Shown here: positions 7,659-15,518 of the stretch, one piece after another
How the letters are laid out: each line of letters opens with the position of its first letter
Position numbering within the stretch: the stretch's first letter is position 1
NCBI GenBank assembly: GCA_910584585.1
Contig: CAJUBP010000003.1
Span: 140,702-204,701 of the forward strand
Origin: an uncultured Lachnospiraceae bacterium
GTDB taxonomy: Bacteria > Bacillota > Clostridia > Lachnospirales > Lachnospiraceae
DNA: 64,000 nt
Direction of reading: 5' to 3'
The notes under the pieces: model-generated
Told to the model about the DNA's origin: nothing
The model's database searches: none
The model's input: the letters and a program-made list of their open reading frames with translations, nothing else
Made by a program: the position numbers and the translations under genes

Positions 7659-9266
7659 TCAAAATACAAGTAGCCCCCGGCTGTCATAGACGGAAGCCCC
7701 TGCATCGTTCCCGCAGCGGATGGCACGGTCAAGCCCCATGATCGTGGCCACCGCACCGTCAATCTTCTCCGTGGATTTCTCCTTGTCCGCCTTGATGTTG
7801 CCCGCCGGGTCGGTGCGGATGAAGATGTTGTCCATCATCCACCTAAGGACCGGATGCCCGCTGTGGGCAATCATCTGCTCCAGCACCAGCTTCATCAGCT
7901 CTTTGGTCGGCGGGGACATATCCTTGAAGCCCTGGCCGAACGGGACCACCGTGAAGCCCATGCCCTCCAGGTTCTGCACCATCTGCACCGCACCCCACCG
8001 GTCGAAGGCGATCTCCCGGATGTTGAACCTCTCCCCAAGCCGCTCGATGTATTTCTCAATAAAGCCGTAATGCACCACGTTCCCCTCCGTGGTCATCAGC
8101 TTCCCCTGCCGCTCCCACACATCGTAGGGGACATGGTCGCGCCGCACACGCAGCTCCAGCGTTTCCTCCGGCACCCAGAAGTACGGCAGGATGCAGTATT
8201 TATCCTCCTCGTCCAAAGGAGGGAACACCAGCACGAATGCCGTAATGTCCGTGGTGGAGGATAAGTCCAGCCCGCCGTAGCAGACGCGCCCCTCCAGGTC
8301 ATCCTCCGAAACCGGGAAGGCGCAGGCATCCCATTTATCCATGGGCATCCACCGCACCGCCTGTTTCACCCACTGGTTTAAGCGGAGCTGCCGGAAACTG
8401 TTCTCCTCCCCCGGATTCTGCTTTGCCGACTCGCAGGCCGCCTCCACTTTGTCAATCCCCACCGTGATGTTTAAAGACGGATTTGCTTTCTTCCACACCT
8501 TCGGGTCCGTCCAGTCGTCCGCCTCATCCGCTCCATAGATGACGGGATAGAAAGTGGGGTCAATCTTCCGTCCCTCCAAAATGTCCTTTGCCTTCTGGTG
8601 CGTCTCATAGCAGATGGAATGGGTATCCGTCCCCGCCGTGGTGATGAGGAAATACAGCGGCTGCATCCGGGCATCCCCGGAGCCCTTGGTCATGACGTCA
8701 AACAGCTTCCGGTTCGGCTGCGTGTGAAGCTCGTCAAACACCACGCCGTGGATGTTGAAGCCATGCTTGGAATACGCCTCCGCCGAAAGCACCTGGTAGA
8801 AGGAATTGGTCGGGGTGTATATGATCCGTTTCTGCGAAGCGAGTATCTTCACCCGCTTGGAAAGGGCCGGACACATCCGCACCATGTCCGCTGCCACATC
8901 AAAAACGATGGTGGCCTGCTGCCGGTCGGCAGCGCACCCGTACACCTCCGCCCGTTCCTCCCCATCCCCACAGGTAAGGAGCAGCGCCACAGCCGCCGCC
9001 AGCTCCGACTTGCCCTGTTTCTTCGGAATCTCCACATAGGCCGTGTTGAACTGGCGGTACCCGTTCGGCTTCAGTGTGCCGAAAATGTCGCGGATGATCT
9101 GCTCCTGCCAGTCGATCAGTTCAAAGGGCTTCCCCGCCCATGTGCCTTTGGTGTGGCAGAGGCTCTCGATGAACATCACGGCAAAATCAGCGGCATCCCT
9201 GTCATAGCGGCTTTCCTTTGCCTTGAATTTTGTTGGCTTATATTTTTTCAGCTTCCGCATTGCCAC
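7659..9266 (-). CDS. terL: phage terminase large subunit
   Basis: The ATP-driven DNA packaging motor and nuclease, about 535 residues. The start is taken as GTG (9264-9266), with GGGGAGG about 7 bases upstream; an ATG two codons later is the alternative. Walker A is EIPKKQGKSE (about 79-88), Walker B is GVVFDELHT (near 175), and the RNase H-like nuclease acids lie in YGGLDLSSTTD, AFDRWGA and EKIDGAVATI. Length and motifs match HK97-type terminases. Unusually, the small subunit gene is about 7.5 kb upstream rather than next door. Confidence 0.95.
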   Translation of the reverse strand: MAMRKLKKYKPTKFKAKESRYDRDAADFAVMFIESLCHTKGTWAGKPFELIDWQEQIIRDIFGTLKPNGYRQFNTAYVEIPKKQGKSELAAAVALLLTCGDGEERAEVYGCAADRQQATIVFDVAADMVRMCPALSKRVKILASQKRIIYTPTNSFYQVLSAEAYSKHGFNIHGVVFDELHTQPNRKLFDVMTKGSGDARMQPLYFLITTAGTDTHSICYETHQKAKDILEGRKIDPTFYPVIYGADEADDWTDPKVWKKANPSLNITVGIDKVEAACESAKQNPGEENSFRQLRLNQWVKQAVRWMPMDKWDACAFPVSEDDLEGRVCYGGLDLSSTTDITAFVLVFPPLDEEDKYCILPYFWVPEETLELRVRRDHVPYDVWERQGKLMTTEGNVVHYGFIEKYIERLGERFNIREIAFDRWGAVQMVQNLEGMGFTVVPFGQGFKDMSPPTKELMKLVLEQMIAHSGHPVLRWMMDNIFIRTDPAGNIKADKEKSTEKIDGAVATIMGLDRAIRCGNDAGASVYDSRGLLVF

Positions 9267-9382
9267 CTGAATCACCTCCCCAAAGATTGCATAAAAAATG
9301 ACCTGCCCCTGGCAAGCCGTAATCTATCGGTACAAGATACAGAGCCTTCCGGCTCCGCTCTTGGAATGTTCCGTTTATTATT

Positions 9383-9577
9383 TTAGAAAAGTGCATCAAT
9401 TTTGTCATACTCGGCTTTCAGCCTCGCGTATTCCTGTGCTATGCACTGCCTTCTGAATCCGTTTTTGCAGGATTTCCCCTCTTTCCAAAGGCGTTCAAGT
9501 TCTGCTTTCCTCCCTGCCAGAATCTCAATCCCGTTTCCTTTCTTTGCATCCTTCAAATCCCGTTCAAATCTTGTCAT
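9383..9577 (-). CDS. small charged hypothetical protein behind a repeated leader
   Basis: A 64-residue protein, MTRFERDLKDAKKGNGIEIL and on, rich in Lys, Arg and Glu and predicted helical, with two Cys. The ATG has GGAGGA 7 bases upstream. I do not recognise the family. Its main interest is the 5' leader, which is shared with the amidoligase gene and the gene at 12381-13172, so the three probably respond to the same signal or factor. Confidence 0.6.
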   Translation of the reverse strand: MTRFERDLKDAKKGNGIEILAGRKAELERLWKEGKSCKNGFRRQCIAQEYARLKAEYDKIDALF

Positions 9578-9651
9578 GCCCGTGTCCTCCGTTTTCTGTG
9601 TTTTCCCTTTCGGTAGTACACATATTTGCTCTTTCTGTGGATAATAGCAAG
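9578..9651 (-). promoter_or_regulatory. conserved 74-nt leader, copy 1 of 3
   Basis: On the minus strand it begins CTTGCTATTATCC, then about 12 variable bases, then AATATGTGTACTACCGAAAG and GGGAAAACA, then the ribosome site. Copies 2 and 3 lie at 12048-12125 and 13173-13246 with the same order and almost the same length. CCGAAAGG could fold as a small GNRA-capped hairpin. A normal sigma-70 promoter cannot be read with confidence inside it. Confidence 0.75.
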
Positions 9652-9703
9652 CGAATTCGGAACATATACTGCACAAATATCTGCAGGGGAAATTGTGTGG
9701 TTT

Positions 9704-10081
9704 TCAATGGTTGGGGATGTGCTTCCCATCCTCGATCCAGTCAACCAGAGCGATGATCTCGCCATCGGTCTCCATCCGTTCAAACTCTGCCACATCCTCC
9801 ATGTCCCAATCGACGGGGTACACACCGCAGAATTCCACAATGCAGTCTATCTCACCGGTCTCAATCCAGTCCCGGTTCAGGTTCCATGCACCGCAAACCG
9901 TATCCACATGGCCATGGCTGACATGGTTCCGGTCAAGGATACCCTCGATTTTTCGGATGGTCACATCCTTATAAATGTCAGTATCCTTCGGAACCGTAAT
10001 GTAAAACATACATTTTGTGATCTCGCCCCGTTCCTTCCTGGCATCAATCCATTCCTGGATGACTTCTGTCCGTTTCCTCAT
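9704..10081 (-). CDS. hypothetical phage protein
   Basis: A 125-residue protein starting MRKRTEVIQEWIDARKERG, chosen because AAAGGAGGA stands 5-6 bases before this ATG. The open frame runs 16 codons further without a site. It has a basic N-terminal helix and then an acidic C-terminal half rich in Asp, Glu, Trp (for example VYPVDWDMEDVAEFERMETD, about residues 87-106). I do not recognise a family. It lies in the accessory block between the terminase genes. Confidence 0.6.
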   Translation of the reverse strand: MRKRTEVIQEWIDARKERGEITKCMFYITVPKDTDIYKDVTIRKIEGILDRNHVSHGHVDTVCGAWNLNRDWIETGEIDCIVEFCGVYPVDWDMEDVAEFERMETDGEIIALVDWIEDGKHIPNH

Positions 10082-10101
10082 AGCATCCTCCTTTGCCCTT
10101 T

Positions 10102-10323
10102 TCAGTTCTGTCCATGTCTCCCGTAGCACCTGTGGATGGCCTCAAGGATCTGTTCCTGCTCATCCCCGTCCACACCGATGCTCTCCAGTGCCTCCCTGGT
10201 GCCGCAGTCCGGGCAGATCTGCGTTTTGCCGTCCGCCCGTGAAACTGCAGGCCTCCCATGGTAGGTCTGCCCGCATCTGGGGCAGACCGAAATCCTTGCT
10301 ATCATGTCAACAGTGTCTTTCAT
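10102..10323 (-). CDS. small zinc-ribbon-like protein
   Basis: A 73-residue protein with two CxxC pairs, CPRCGQ (about residues 14-19) and CPDCGT (37-42), which form a likely zinc ribbon. The ATG (10321-10323) has AGGAGG 8 bases upstream. It overlaps the end of the gamma-glutamylcyclotransferase-like gene by 17 bases, so the two are probably translated from the same message. The remaining C-terminal helix (DEQEQILEAIHRCYGRH) contains no further motif. Function is unknown. Confidence 0.65.
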   Translation of the reverse strand: MKDTVDMIARISVCPRCGQTYHGRPAVSRADGKTQICPDCGTREALESIGVDGDEQEQILEAIHRCYGRHGQN

Positions 10324-10999
10324 CGTGTTTTCCTCCTGATTCCGTATTTTCCTGCCGTGTGGCGAGCGCCGCCTCCCTGCTGCGGAACATCCGCCCTGCG
10401 GATGCGCGGTAACGGCTGCCCCTGCTGTTCTGAAGGGTGAAATACCTCCCATCGAATCCCAACACGGTGTAATTGCCCGTGCAGCCGTTCTTCCGGTTGG
10501 TCGCCATGAAGCAGGCGTCCCCGGTTTTCCACCCGCCCGGAAATTCCTCCCTGCTGTCCGCATATGCCTGTTCCAGAAATGCCTCGTCGAATCCGAAGCT
10601 CCGGTAGCCCTGCCTGCAGGTCTCCATGTAGGATTCGCTCGGCAGCCCAAGCGGGCGGTCCTCATGCATGATGTAGACGAAAACCTTCCGCAACCGCACC
10701 TTTCCGGTCTTGATGCCCTTGAGGGGCAGCTCCATCTCCTTTTTGTAGTAAAAAGTGGGGAAACCCTCGTAGCGGTCCAGCGCCGCCTCATCCTCCTCCG
10801 TCACCGCCCATGCCGCCACGGGGACGCTTGCGCCCTCCTGCGGCTCGATGGTGAGGTAGGAGCCGGTCCTGCTGCCTTTGAACAGCAGCCGGTAGCCCCC
10901 AATTACCGAAGTGCCGATGATCCTCGCCCCTGGGCAGCGCATCCGCATCTGCGGGATGTTCAGGTTTGAGCCGTAAGCAATGTAGTATCTCTTTTCCAT
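10307..10999 (-). CDS. gamma-glutamylcyclotransferase-like (AIG2/GGCT fold) protein
   Basis: A 230-residue protein starting MEKRYYIAYGSNLN. The N-terminal YGSNL motif (residues 9-13) and the acidic residue in DRYEGFPTFYYKKEME (about 72-87) are the hallmarks of the GGCT fold, which cleaves gamma-glutamyl amides by cyclisation. The domain ends near residue 130; a second part of about 95 residues (with CFMATNRKNGCTGNYTVLGF) is not recognised. It lies directly downstream of the amidoligase gene. Amidoligase and GGCT-fold genes are known to be neighbours in phages and bacteria, where they are thought to make and break amide-linked glutamyl products. Confidence 0.82.
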   Translation of the reverse strand: MEKRYYIAYGSNLNIPQMRMRCPGARIIGTSVIGGYRLLFKGSRTGSYLTIEPQEGASVPVAAWAVTEEDEAALDRYEGFPTFYYKKEMELPLKGIKTGKVRLRKVFVYIMHEDRPLGLPSESYMETCRQGYRSFGFDEAFLEQAYADSREEFPGGWKTGDACFMATNRKNGCTGNYTVLGFDGRYFTLQNSRGSRYRASAGRMFRSREAALATRQENTESGGKHDERHC

Positions 11000-11099
11000 T
11001 CTGAAATCCGTCCTTTCCGAAGGGGGCACCCTTCTACCGCCTTAAGGCCGCCGGAGCGGCCGGTGGCAAGGCGGCAGGAGGCTACCTCCCGCGTTCCCT

Positions 11100-12047
11100 T
11101 CAAGCAGCCCTTCCGTTTCGGAAGGATGCGTCCCCTGCAAGCCTCTTTGTGAGGATGTCCCTTGCGGTCTTGAATTCGTCCCCGATGAAGCCGAGCCGGA
11201 GGAGCCATGTCCGCATGGCGTATTTCGGGTTCTCGTTCTGCTGTGGCTTCGGGCTTGCGGTCTTCACTTCCTTCGCCATCTGGCTGAGTGCGAGGCAGAG
11301 CTGGATGTAACTCTTGAGCTGCCCTGCGTGGAGGCCGCCCCTGCGCCCGTCGCCCGGCTCGTCGAACTGGAAGAGCCGGAACTCGACCGTGCCTTTGGTG
11401 AAGGTTGCGTGGTAGTTGAGCATATGGTAGCGGCTGTCGTTGTAGTGCTGGCTCCTGCCGTAGTTTGCGCCGTGGCTCGTGTACCAGATGTCCGCAAGGG
11501 CCGCCATCGTGGAAGGCTTCTTCCGGTTGACCTGCTCCAAAAACCGTGGGTCTACCGTGCGGCAGTAGCGGTTCATCCTGCCCCTGTCAAGGTTTAATGC
11601 ATCCGCAATCAGGCTTTCGTGGCTTGCCATGATGTTGGCGAGGTTTCTGAGGCTCTGCGGCGTGTGGCCTTTCGCACCGATGTGGATGTGTACCCCGCAG
11701 CCCCTTCCCGCATCGCTCTTCGCGCCGGCGTGCCGTAGCTGCCGGATGAGCTCCTGCAGGGTTTCGATGTCCGCATAGGTAAGGATGGGTGTCACCAGTT
11801 CGCACTTTTCGCTGTCCGGCCCTGCGATGCTTACATCCTTCTGGAATTTCCACTCCCTGCCCTGCGCATCCCATGCGGAGTAGGTTTCGTAGCCGTTCCT
11901 GCGCGCCGTGTATTCGTGCCTGCCTGTTCCGAAGAAGTCCGCTGCGACCTTCGCCGCCCTGCTCCTTGCGATGCTGTTCATCTCCACCTCAACCCCGATG
12001 GTCTGCTTTTTCATTTCCTCAACCTGCCTTGCTAACTTTGCGTTCAT
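11100..12047 (-). CDS. amidoligase-family (COOH-NH2 ligase) protein
   Basis: A 315-residue protein starting MNAKLARQVEEMKKQTIGVE; GGAGG lies 7-8 bases before this ATG. The GVEVEM motif (18-23), later CELVTPIL, GCGVHIHIGA and TVEFRLFQFDEPGDGRRGG show the glutamine synthetase-like amidoligase fold, which joins a carboxyl to an amine using ATP. The last ~45 residues (KYAMRTWLLRLGFIGDEFK) form a separate module also found at the end of the protein at 12381-13172. The gene has the repeated leader and is followed by a GGCT-like gene. Substrate is unknown. Confidence 0.87.
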   Translation of the reverse strand: MNAKLARQVEEMKKQTIGVEVEMNSIARSRAAKVAADFFGTGRHEYTARRNGYETYSAWDAQGREWKFQKDVSIAGPDSEKCELVTPILTYADIETLQELIRQLRHAGAKSDAGRGCGVHIHIGAKGHTPQSLRNLANIMASHESLIADALNLDRGRMNRYCRTVDPRFLEQVNRKKPSTMAALADIWYTSHGANYGRSQHYNDSRYHMLNYHATFTKGTVEFRLFQFDEPGDGRRGGLHAGQLKSYIQLCLALSQMAKEVKTASPKPQQNENPKYAMRTWLLRLGFIGDEFKTARDILTKRLAGDASFRNGRAA

Positions 12048-12125
12048 GCTGTTTTCCTCCGTTTTCTTTGTGTGTTTTCCCTTTCGGTAGTACACATATT
12101 CGCTCTAAAAGGGGATAATAGCAAG
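12048..12125 (-). promoter_or_regulatory. conserved leader, copy 2 of 3
   Basis: Minus strand: CTTGCTATTATCCCC, a 12-base spacer, AATATGTGTACTACCGAAAG, GGGAAAACACAC, then GGAGG and the amidoligase ATG. It matches copy 1 almost base for base in the two blocks while the spacer and the last bases before the ribosome site differ. In this copy a short frame ATG TGT ACT ACC ... ends at a TGA overlapping the gene start, but that frame is closed by TAG in copy 3. Confidence 0.75.
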
Positions 12126-12175
12126 TTAATTCGAGGCATATATTACACAATGTTTTCTGCAGTTCTTTGTGTATT

Positions 12176-12397
12176 TTATTGCAGCTTCCGGCAGGCATCC
12201 TCGCCGTAAATTACATGGAGATGGCTTCCGTTATCCCATGCGACCATGACGCTCGCCGTGTCATCCACACCCGTCACGGTTCCCTTTGTCCCGATGGGCG
12301 GGGCCTGCACATCGTCCATCCGCACAAGCTCCACCCGTGTACCTGCAGGGTACTCCCTGCGGACAAGCTCCACAATTTCCCTATTCGGAAACTTCAT
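12176..12397 (-). CDS. DUF4314 protein
   Basis: A 73-residue protein that fits DUF4314, a small beta-barrel-like family common in phages and conjugative elements of Firmicutes. The conserved pattern PAGTRVELVRMDDVQAPPIG and the following GTKGTVTGVDDTASVMVAWD cover about residues 18-55, ending VIYGEDACRKL. It overlaps the end of the upstream gene by 17 bases. The function of the family is unknown; KOW/SH3-like folding is only an impression from the glycine and beta pattern. Confidence 0.8.
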   Translation of the reverse strand: MKFPNREIVELVRREYPAGTRVELVRMDDVQAPPIGTKGTVTGVDDTASVMVAWDNGSHLHVIYGEDACRKLQ

Positions 12398-13172
12398 CGC
12401 TGACCGCCTCCTTCCTTTCGCCGTTCTTAAAAGCCGAGCTGCCGGAAAGGTTCTTCAGCAGGAGCTTCCGCTCGCCCTTGTATTCCGTGCCGATGAAGCC
12501 GAGCCGGAGCAGGAAACACCGGAAAGCGTATTTTTCATTGTCGGCAGGCTTTTCCTTTGCCGTGATGCGCTTCTGGTTCCGCGCCATGTCGCAGAGGGCG
12601 GCAATGAAGTGGGTGTAGGCTTTCACCGACTCGCTGTCCTGCCCCTCTGCAAACCATGGGAAGGAAACTTTTTCCCCGTCCGTTTCAATCGGGAGGCTGT
12701 CAACCGCCAGAGCCTTTTTTATAAGGCTTCCCTTGGCATCCACCAGCTTCCGCAGGTTCTCCAGCGCGGTGTCCGTGAAGGATTCCCTTGGCATTGCCAC
12801 TGTAAGCCCCACGTTTGCCTCCTGCGGCGCAGTTTCCGGTGCTTCCGCATAGTTATCTGGCTCTGCGGTTTCTTCCGCTGTGCCGCCTTCCTGAGCCGAT
12901 TCAGCCACCCGTGCGTCAAGCCATCCCTGTGCCATTTCCGTCGGGGCTGCAACAATCCCCCTGTCAGCAAGCCGCTCCAGCAGGTTTTCAATTTCCTCTG
13001 AATCCGCCCGGTCGTCAAATTCCACTGCGCCGGTCCTGTCGATGTGGAAGTAATCCACCTCGTAGGCCGCCGTCGGCATTCCGAGGTATTTCGGCTTTAC
13101 TTCTAAAATCTCCCCCATTGCCTGCACCAGTGCTTTCCGCTCTGCCCCTGTCCTGTTAAATTCAAATCTCAT
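12381..13172 (-). CDS. phage protein with amidoligase-type C-terminal module
   Basis: A 263-residue protein starting MRFEFNRTGAERKALVQAMG, with GGAGGG before the ATG. The first ~85 residues match a domain often annotated as virulence-related in Firmicutes phages. An acidic, low-complexity linker (about 88-120) follows, then an unassigned middle, then a C-terminal module KYAFRCFLLRLGFIGTEYKG that closely parallels the end of the amidoligase. The gene has the third copy of the repeated leader. Shared module, shared leader and adjacency suggest a joint role; what that is cannot be said. Confidence 0.72.
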   Translation of the reverse strand: MRFEFNRTGAERKALVQAMGEILEVKPKYLGMPTAAYEVDYFHIDRTGAVEFDDRADSEEIENLLERLADRGIVAAPTEMAQGWLDARVAESAQEGGTAEETAEPDNYAEAPETAPQEANVGLTVAMPRESFTDTALENLRKLVDAKGSLIKKALAVDSLPIETDGEKVSFPWFAEGQDSESVKAYTHFIAALCDMARNQKRITAKEKPADNEKYAFRCFLLRLGFIGTEYKGERKLLLKNLSGSSAFKNGERKEAVSDEVSE

Positions 13173-13246
13173 GTGATTTCCCTCCGTTTTTTTTCGTTTT
13201 CCCTTTCGGTACTACATTAATCACTCTGAACCGCAAGAATAGCAAG
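13173..13246 (-). promoter_or_regulatory. conserved leader, copy 3 of 3
   Basis: Minus strand: CTTGCTATTCTTGCGG, spacer, ATTAATGTAGTACCGAAAGG, GAAAACG, then GGAGGG and ATG. It is the most diverged of the three copies; the two blocks CTTGCTATT and GTACCGAAAGGGAAAAC remain. The divergence argues that DNA or RNA sequence, not a peptide, is being kept. Confidence 0.7.
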
Positions 13247-13265
13247 CGTTATGTGAGAAAAAATG

Positions 13266-15518
13266 TCACAATAAAAAGTCCGGGAACTGTGCGTAATACA
13301 CAATGCCCGAAAGCACAAAATAAACATTCGGGAGTGCCACGCCGTTGCCCCACATTTTATACTCGGCGCTATCGGAATGGGGGTTCCTCAGCCATTTGAT
13401 GATCTGCTTATCTGTCTTTGGCTTCGTGGAAGTCCCCGCAATCCTCCGGTGGGTCTCAAAGACCTCCCGCCAGAATGCCAGCTCATCCTCCGTGGGTTCC
13501 TCCGTCCCAAGGCCAGCGCACCACCAGTCCGGGAAGCCCTGCAGCCTTGCGCATTCTGTTGGCGTCAGCCTGCGGACGATATACTCCGGCTCCACGATAT
13601 GGTAATCCCCGCTGAACGCCTCCTGGTTCCCAAGCCACTGCTTGGAGCCCATGCTTGCGGATAATGTGCCGAACACTTCCTTTCCGGATGCAGTCTGCAC
13701 ATCGTTGATGACGGGTGGGTCTTTGTAATCCGTAGCCACCAGCGTGTTCGCCAGCTCTTTCTCCGCCCGTGTGAAATGGGAATTCTTACTGGTGCAGTAG
13801 GTCGGCTGTGCCACAGCGTGGCGGTCCGTAGCATCCAAAGTAAAAGACACATCCTCATTGATGCCGCTGCCCTGCGACCCGTTCTTATCGTCCCTCCCAA
13901 TCATGGAACCCTGCAGGACGAAAGTCTGCATCTGCATATTCCGGGTCGCCATCAGCGCCCCGGACTTCCCCTGCAGGTCAATCACCTCATCCCTCTGGTT
14001 GATATGGAATGCCAACATCCCTTCCGGCTCCACCACAGCGATTCCTCCCTGGTTGCATCCGGGATTCCCTCCATTGGCATCCAGCGTCCGGGAGGTTTCC
14101 GCCTCATAGAATCCGCTGTGGGGATTATCCGATTTCATGGCATTGCTGTCTTTGGAGCAGATGCCGTAAGCCTGCACCACCAGCTCATTACAGCGGCTTT
14201 CCCCAACATCAAAGGCATTCAGCGTGTTTGCCACCTTCCCGTCCTTCCACGCAGGCGCTTCTTCTGCGGAATGCGGTCGTGTTCCTTTACAGAACGGCAC
14301 GAACACCGTCTGGTCATTATTGCAGGAGAGCGTTGCCGATTTGTCATCCTGAATAATCGAACCTTTCCCGCCGCCTTCGCAGCCGGAGCGGATTTTCAGC
14401 GTCTTGGGTGTGTCTGCGTCCATCACCATCGGGACATTGCCTCCGCCCGTCCCCATCCGGGAAGTCAGCGTCTGCACCTTTCCATCCTCCGACAGCTTCA
14501 CCCGGCTGTCTGCCGGATGGTTTTCCAGAGCCACCGCAGCCGGCACCGTACCGGCGCGGAGCGTGGGCGAGGTTTCCTCCTCGTATCCAATCCCCCGCGC
14601 CTTTGCGGAATGCTCCGTGCAGAAACCAGCCGATTCCAGCACACACGGCGGATGATGTGCCTCCGCCCGCAGGGTGCAGGTCACCCCATCTGTCACATCC
14701 ATCCGCTGCCCGCCCTGGTCGTTTAAGCAGACGCCGCCTGCCGTTCCAGTGCTTTCCGCAGCACCTCCGGCAGCTCCTTGCCACGCACGGAAGCCCTCCG
14801 CAGAATACCCAGACACGCCTTCGGACTCAAATAATACCTTTCCGGCACTCCCGCCTGCAAAATCTGCGACAAGGTAGATGCGTTTCCTTCGTTGGGGGAT
14901 TCCCCAAAATTGGGCGTCAAGCACCCGCCATGCAAGGGAAAATCCATCTCCCATGACAGTTCCCGCATTTGCCCATTTCCCCTTCGGAGGTCCAGGTACA
15001 GAAATGCTTTCGTCTTTGACGGAGCATATCGCTTCGAGGACTGCCTTGAAGTCCTCACCTTTGTTGGACGAGAAGGCTCCGGGGACGTTCTCCCACACGA
15101 TAAACCTTGGATATTTTCCATCTGTTGCACACCTCATTTCCTTTACGATTCGTATTGCCTGGTAGAACAGGCAGGACTGCCGCCCTTCCAGTCCCGCCCG
15201 CTTGCCGGCCACCGACATATCCGTGCAGGGTGAGCCAAAGGTGATGATGTCCACGGGGGCAATCTCTGCACCATCCACCGCAGAAATATCGCCCAAGTGC
15301 TTCACGGAGGGCAGCCGCTTCGTAGTCACCCGGATGGGGAACGGCTCAATCTCCGAAGCCCACAAAGGCTTTATTCCGGCAAGCAGCCCGCCGAGCGGAA
15401 AGCCCCCGCTGCCGTCAAACAGGCTGCCGAGGGTCAGGCAGGAATCCGCAGTCTGCGGATTCGGTGTGTCTCCGCCGCCTGTGCCTGGCTCCCTTCTATG
15501 GATATATATAGCGTCCAC
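13266..15518 (-). CDS. DNA cytosine-5 methyltransferase with very long variable region
   Basis: A 750-residue C5 methyltransferase. Motif I is LGSLFDGSGGFPLGGLLAGI (about 31-50), motif IV GSPCTDMSVAGKR, motif VI WENVPGAF, motif VIII PQRRKRIYLVADF; motifs IX-X are RRLTPTECARLQGFPDWW and WGNGVALPNVYFVLSGI at the end. Between VIII and IX lie about 400 residues, far more than a usual target-recognition region, built from some nine degenerate units around T-L-x-A. The GTG start shares its G with the stop of the upstream methyltransferase gene and has GGAGGTGGAGG upstream. No restriction partner is seen, so it likely protects or marks phage DNA. Confidence 0.9.
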   Translation of the reverse strand: MDAIYIHRREPGTGGGDTPNPQTADSCLTLGSLFDGSGGFPLGGLLAGIKPLWASEIEPFPIRVTTKRLPSVKHLGDISAVDGAEIAPVDIITFGSPCTDMSVAGKRAGLEGRQSCLFYQAIRIVKEMRCATDGKYPRFIVWENVPGAFSSNKGEDFKAVLEAICSVKDESISVPGPPKGKWANAGTVMGDGFSLAWRVLDAQFWGIPQRRKRIYLVADFAGGSAGKVLFESEGVSGYSAEGFRAWQGAAGGAAESTGTAGGVCLNDQGGQRMDVTDGVTCTLRAEAHHPPCVLESAGFCTEHSAKARGIGYEEETSPTLRAGTVPAAVALENHPADSRVKLSEDGKVQTLTSRMGTGGGNVPMVMDADTPKTLKIRSGCEGGGKGSIIQDDKSATLSCNNDQTVFVPFCKGTRPHSAEEAPAWKDGKVANTLNAFDVGESRCNELVVQAYGICSKDSNAMKSDNPHSGFYEAETSRTLDANGGNPGCNQGGIAVVEPEGMLAFHINQRDEVIDLQGKSGALMATRNMQMQTFVLQGSMIGRDDKNGSQGSGINEDVSFTLDATDRHAVAQPTYCTSKNSHFTRAEKELANTLVATDYKDPPVINDVQTASGKEVFGTLSASMGSKQWLGNQEAFSGDYHIVEPEYIVRRLTPTECARLQGFPDWWCAGLGTEEPTEDELAFWREVFETHRRIAGTSTKPKTDKQIIKWLRNPHSDSAEYKMWGNGVALPNVYFVLSGIVYYAQFPDFLL

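Noticed and set aside
12048..12095. N-terminal extension YYRKGKH... of the amidoligase
   Set aside because: This is the conserved leader read as protein. The downstream ATG has the proper ribosome site, and the matching frame differs or is closed in the other two leaders.
12048..12100. Short upstream peptide MCTTEREN... as a regulatory uORF
   Set aside because: It exists in copies 1 and 2 but is closed by TAG directly after ATG in copy 3, so the peptide is not the conserved item.
13776..14726. 316-codon plus-strand open frame
   Set aside because: It is the mirror of the repeat-rich part of the C5 methyltransferase; no ribosome site or family match.
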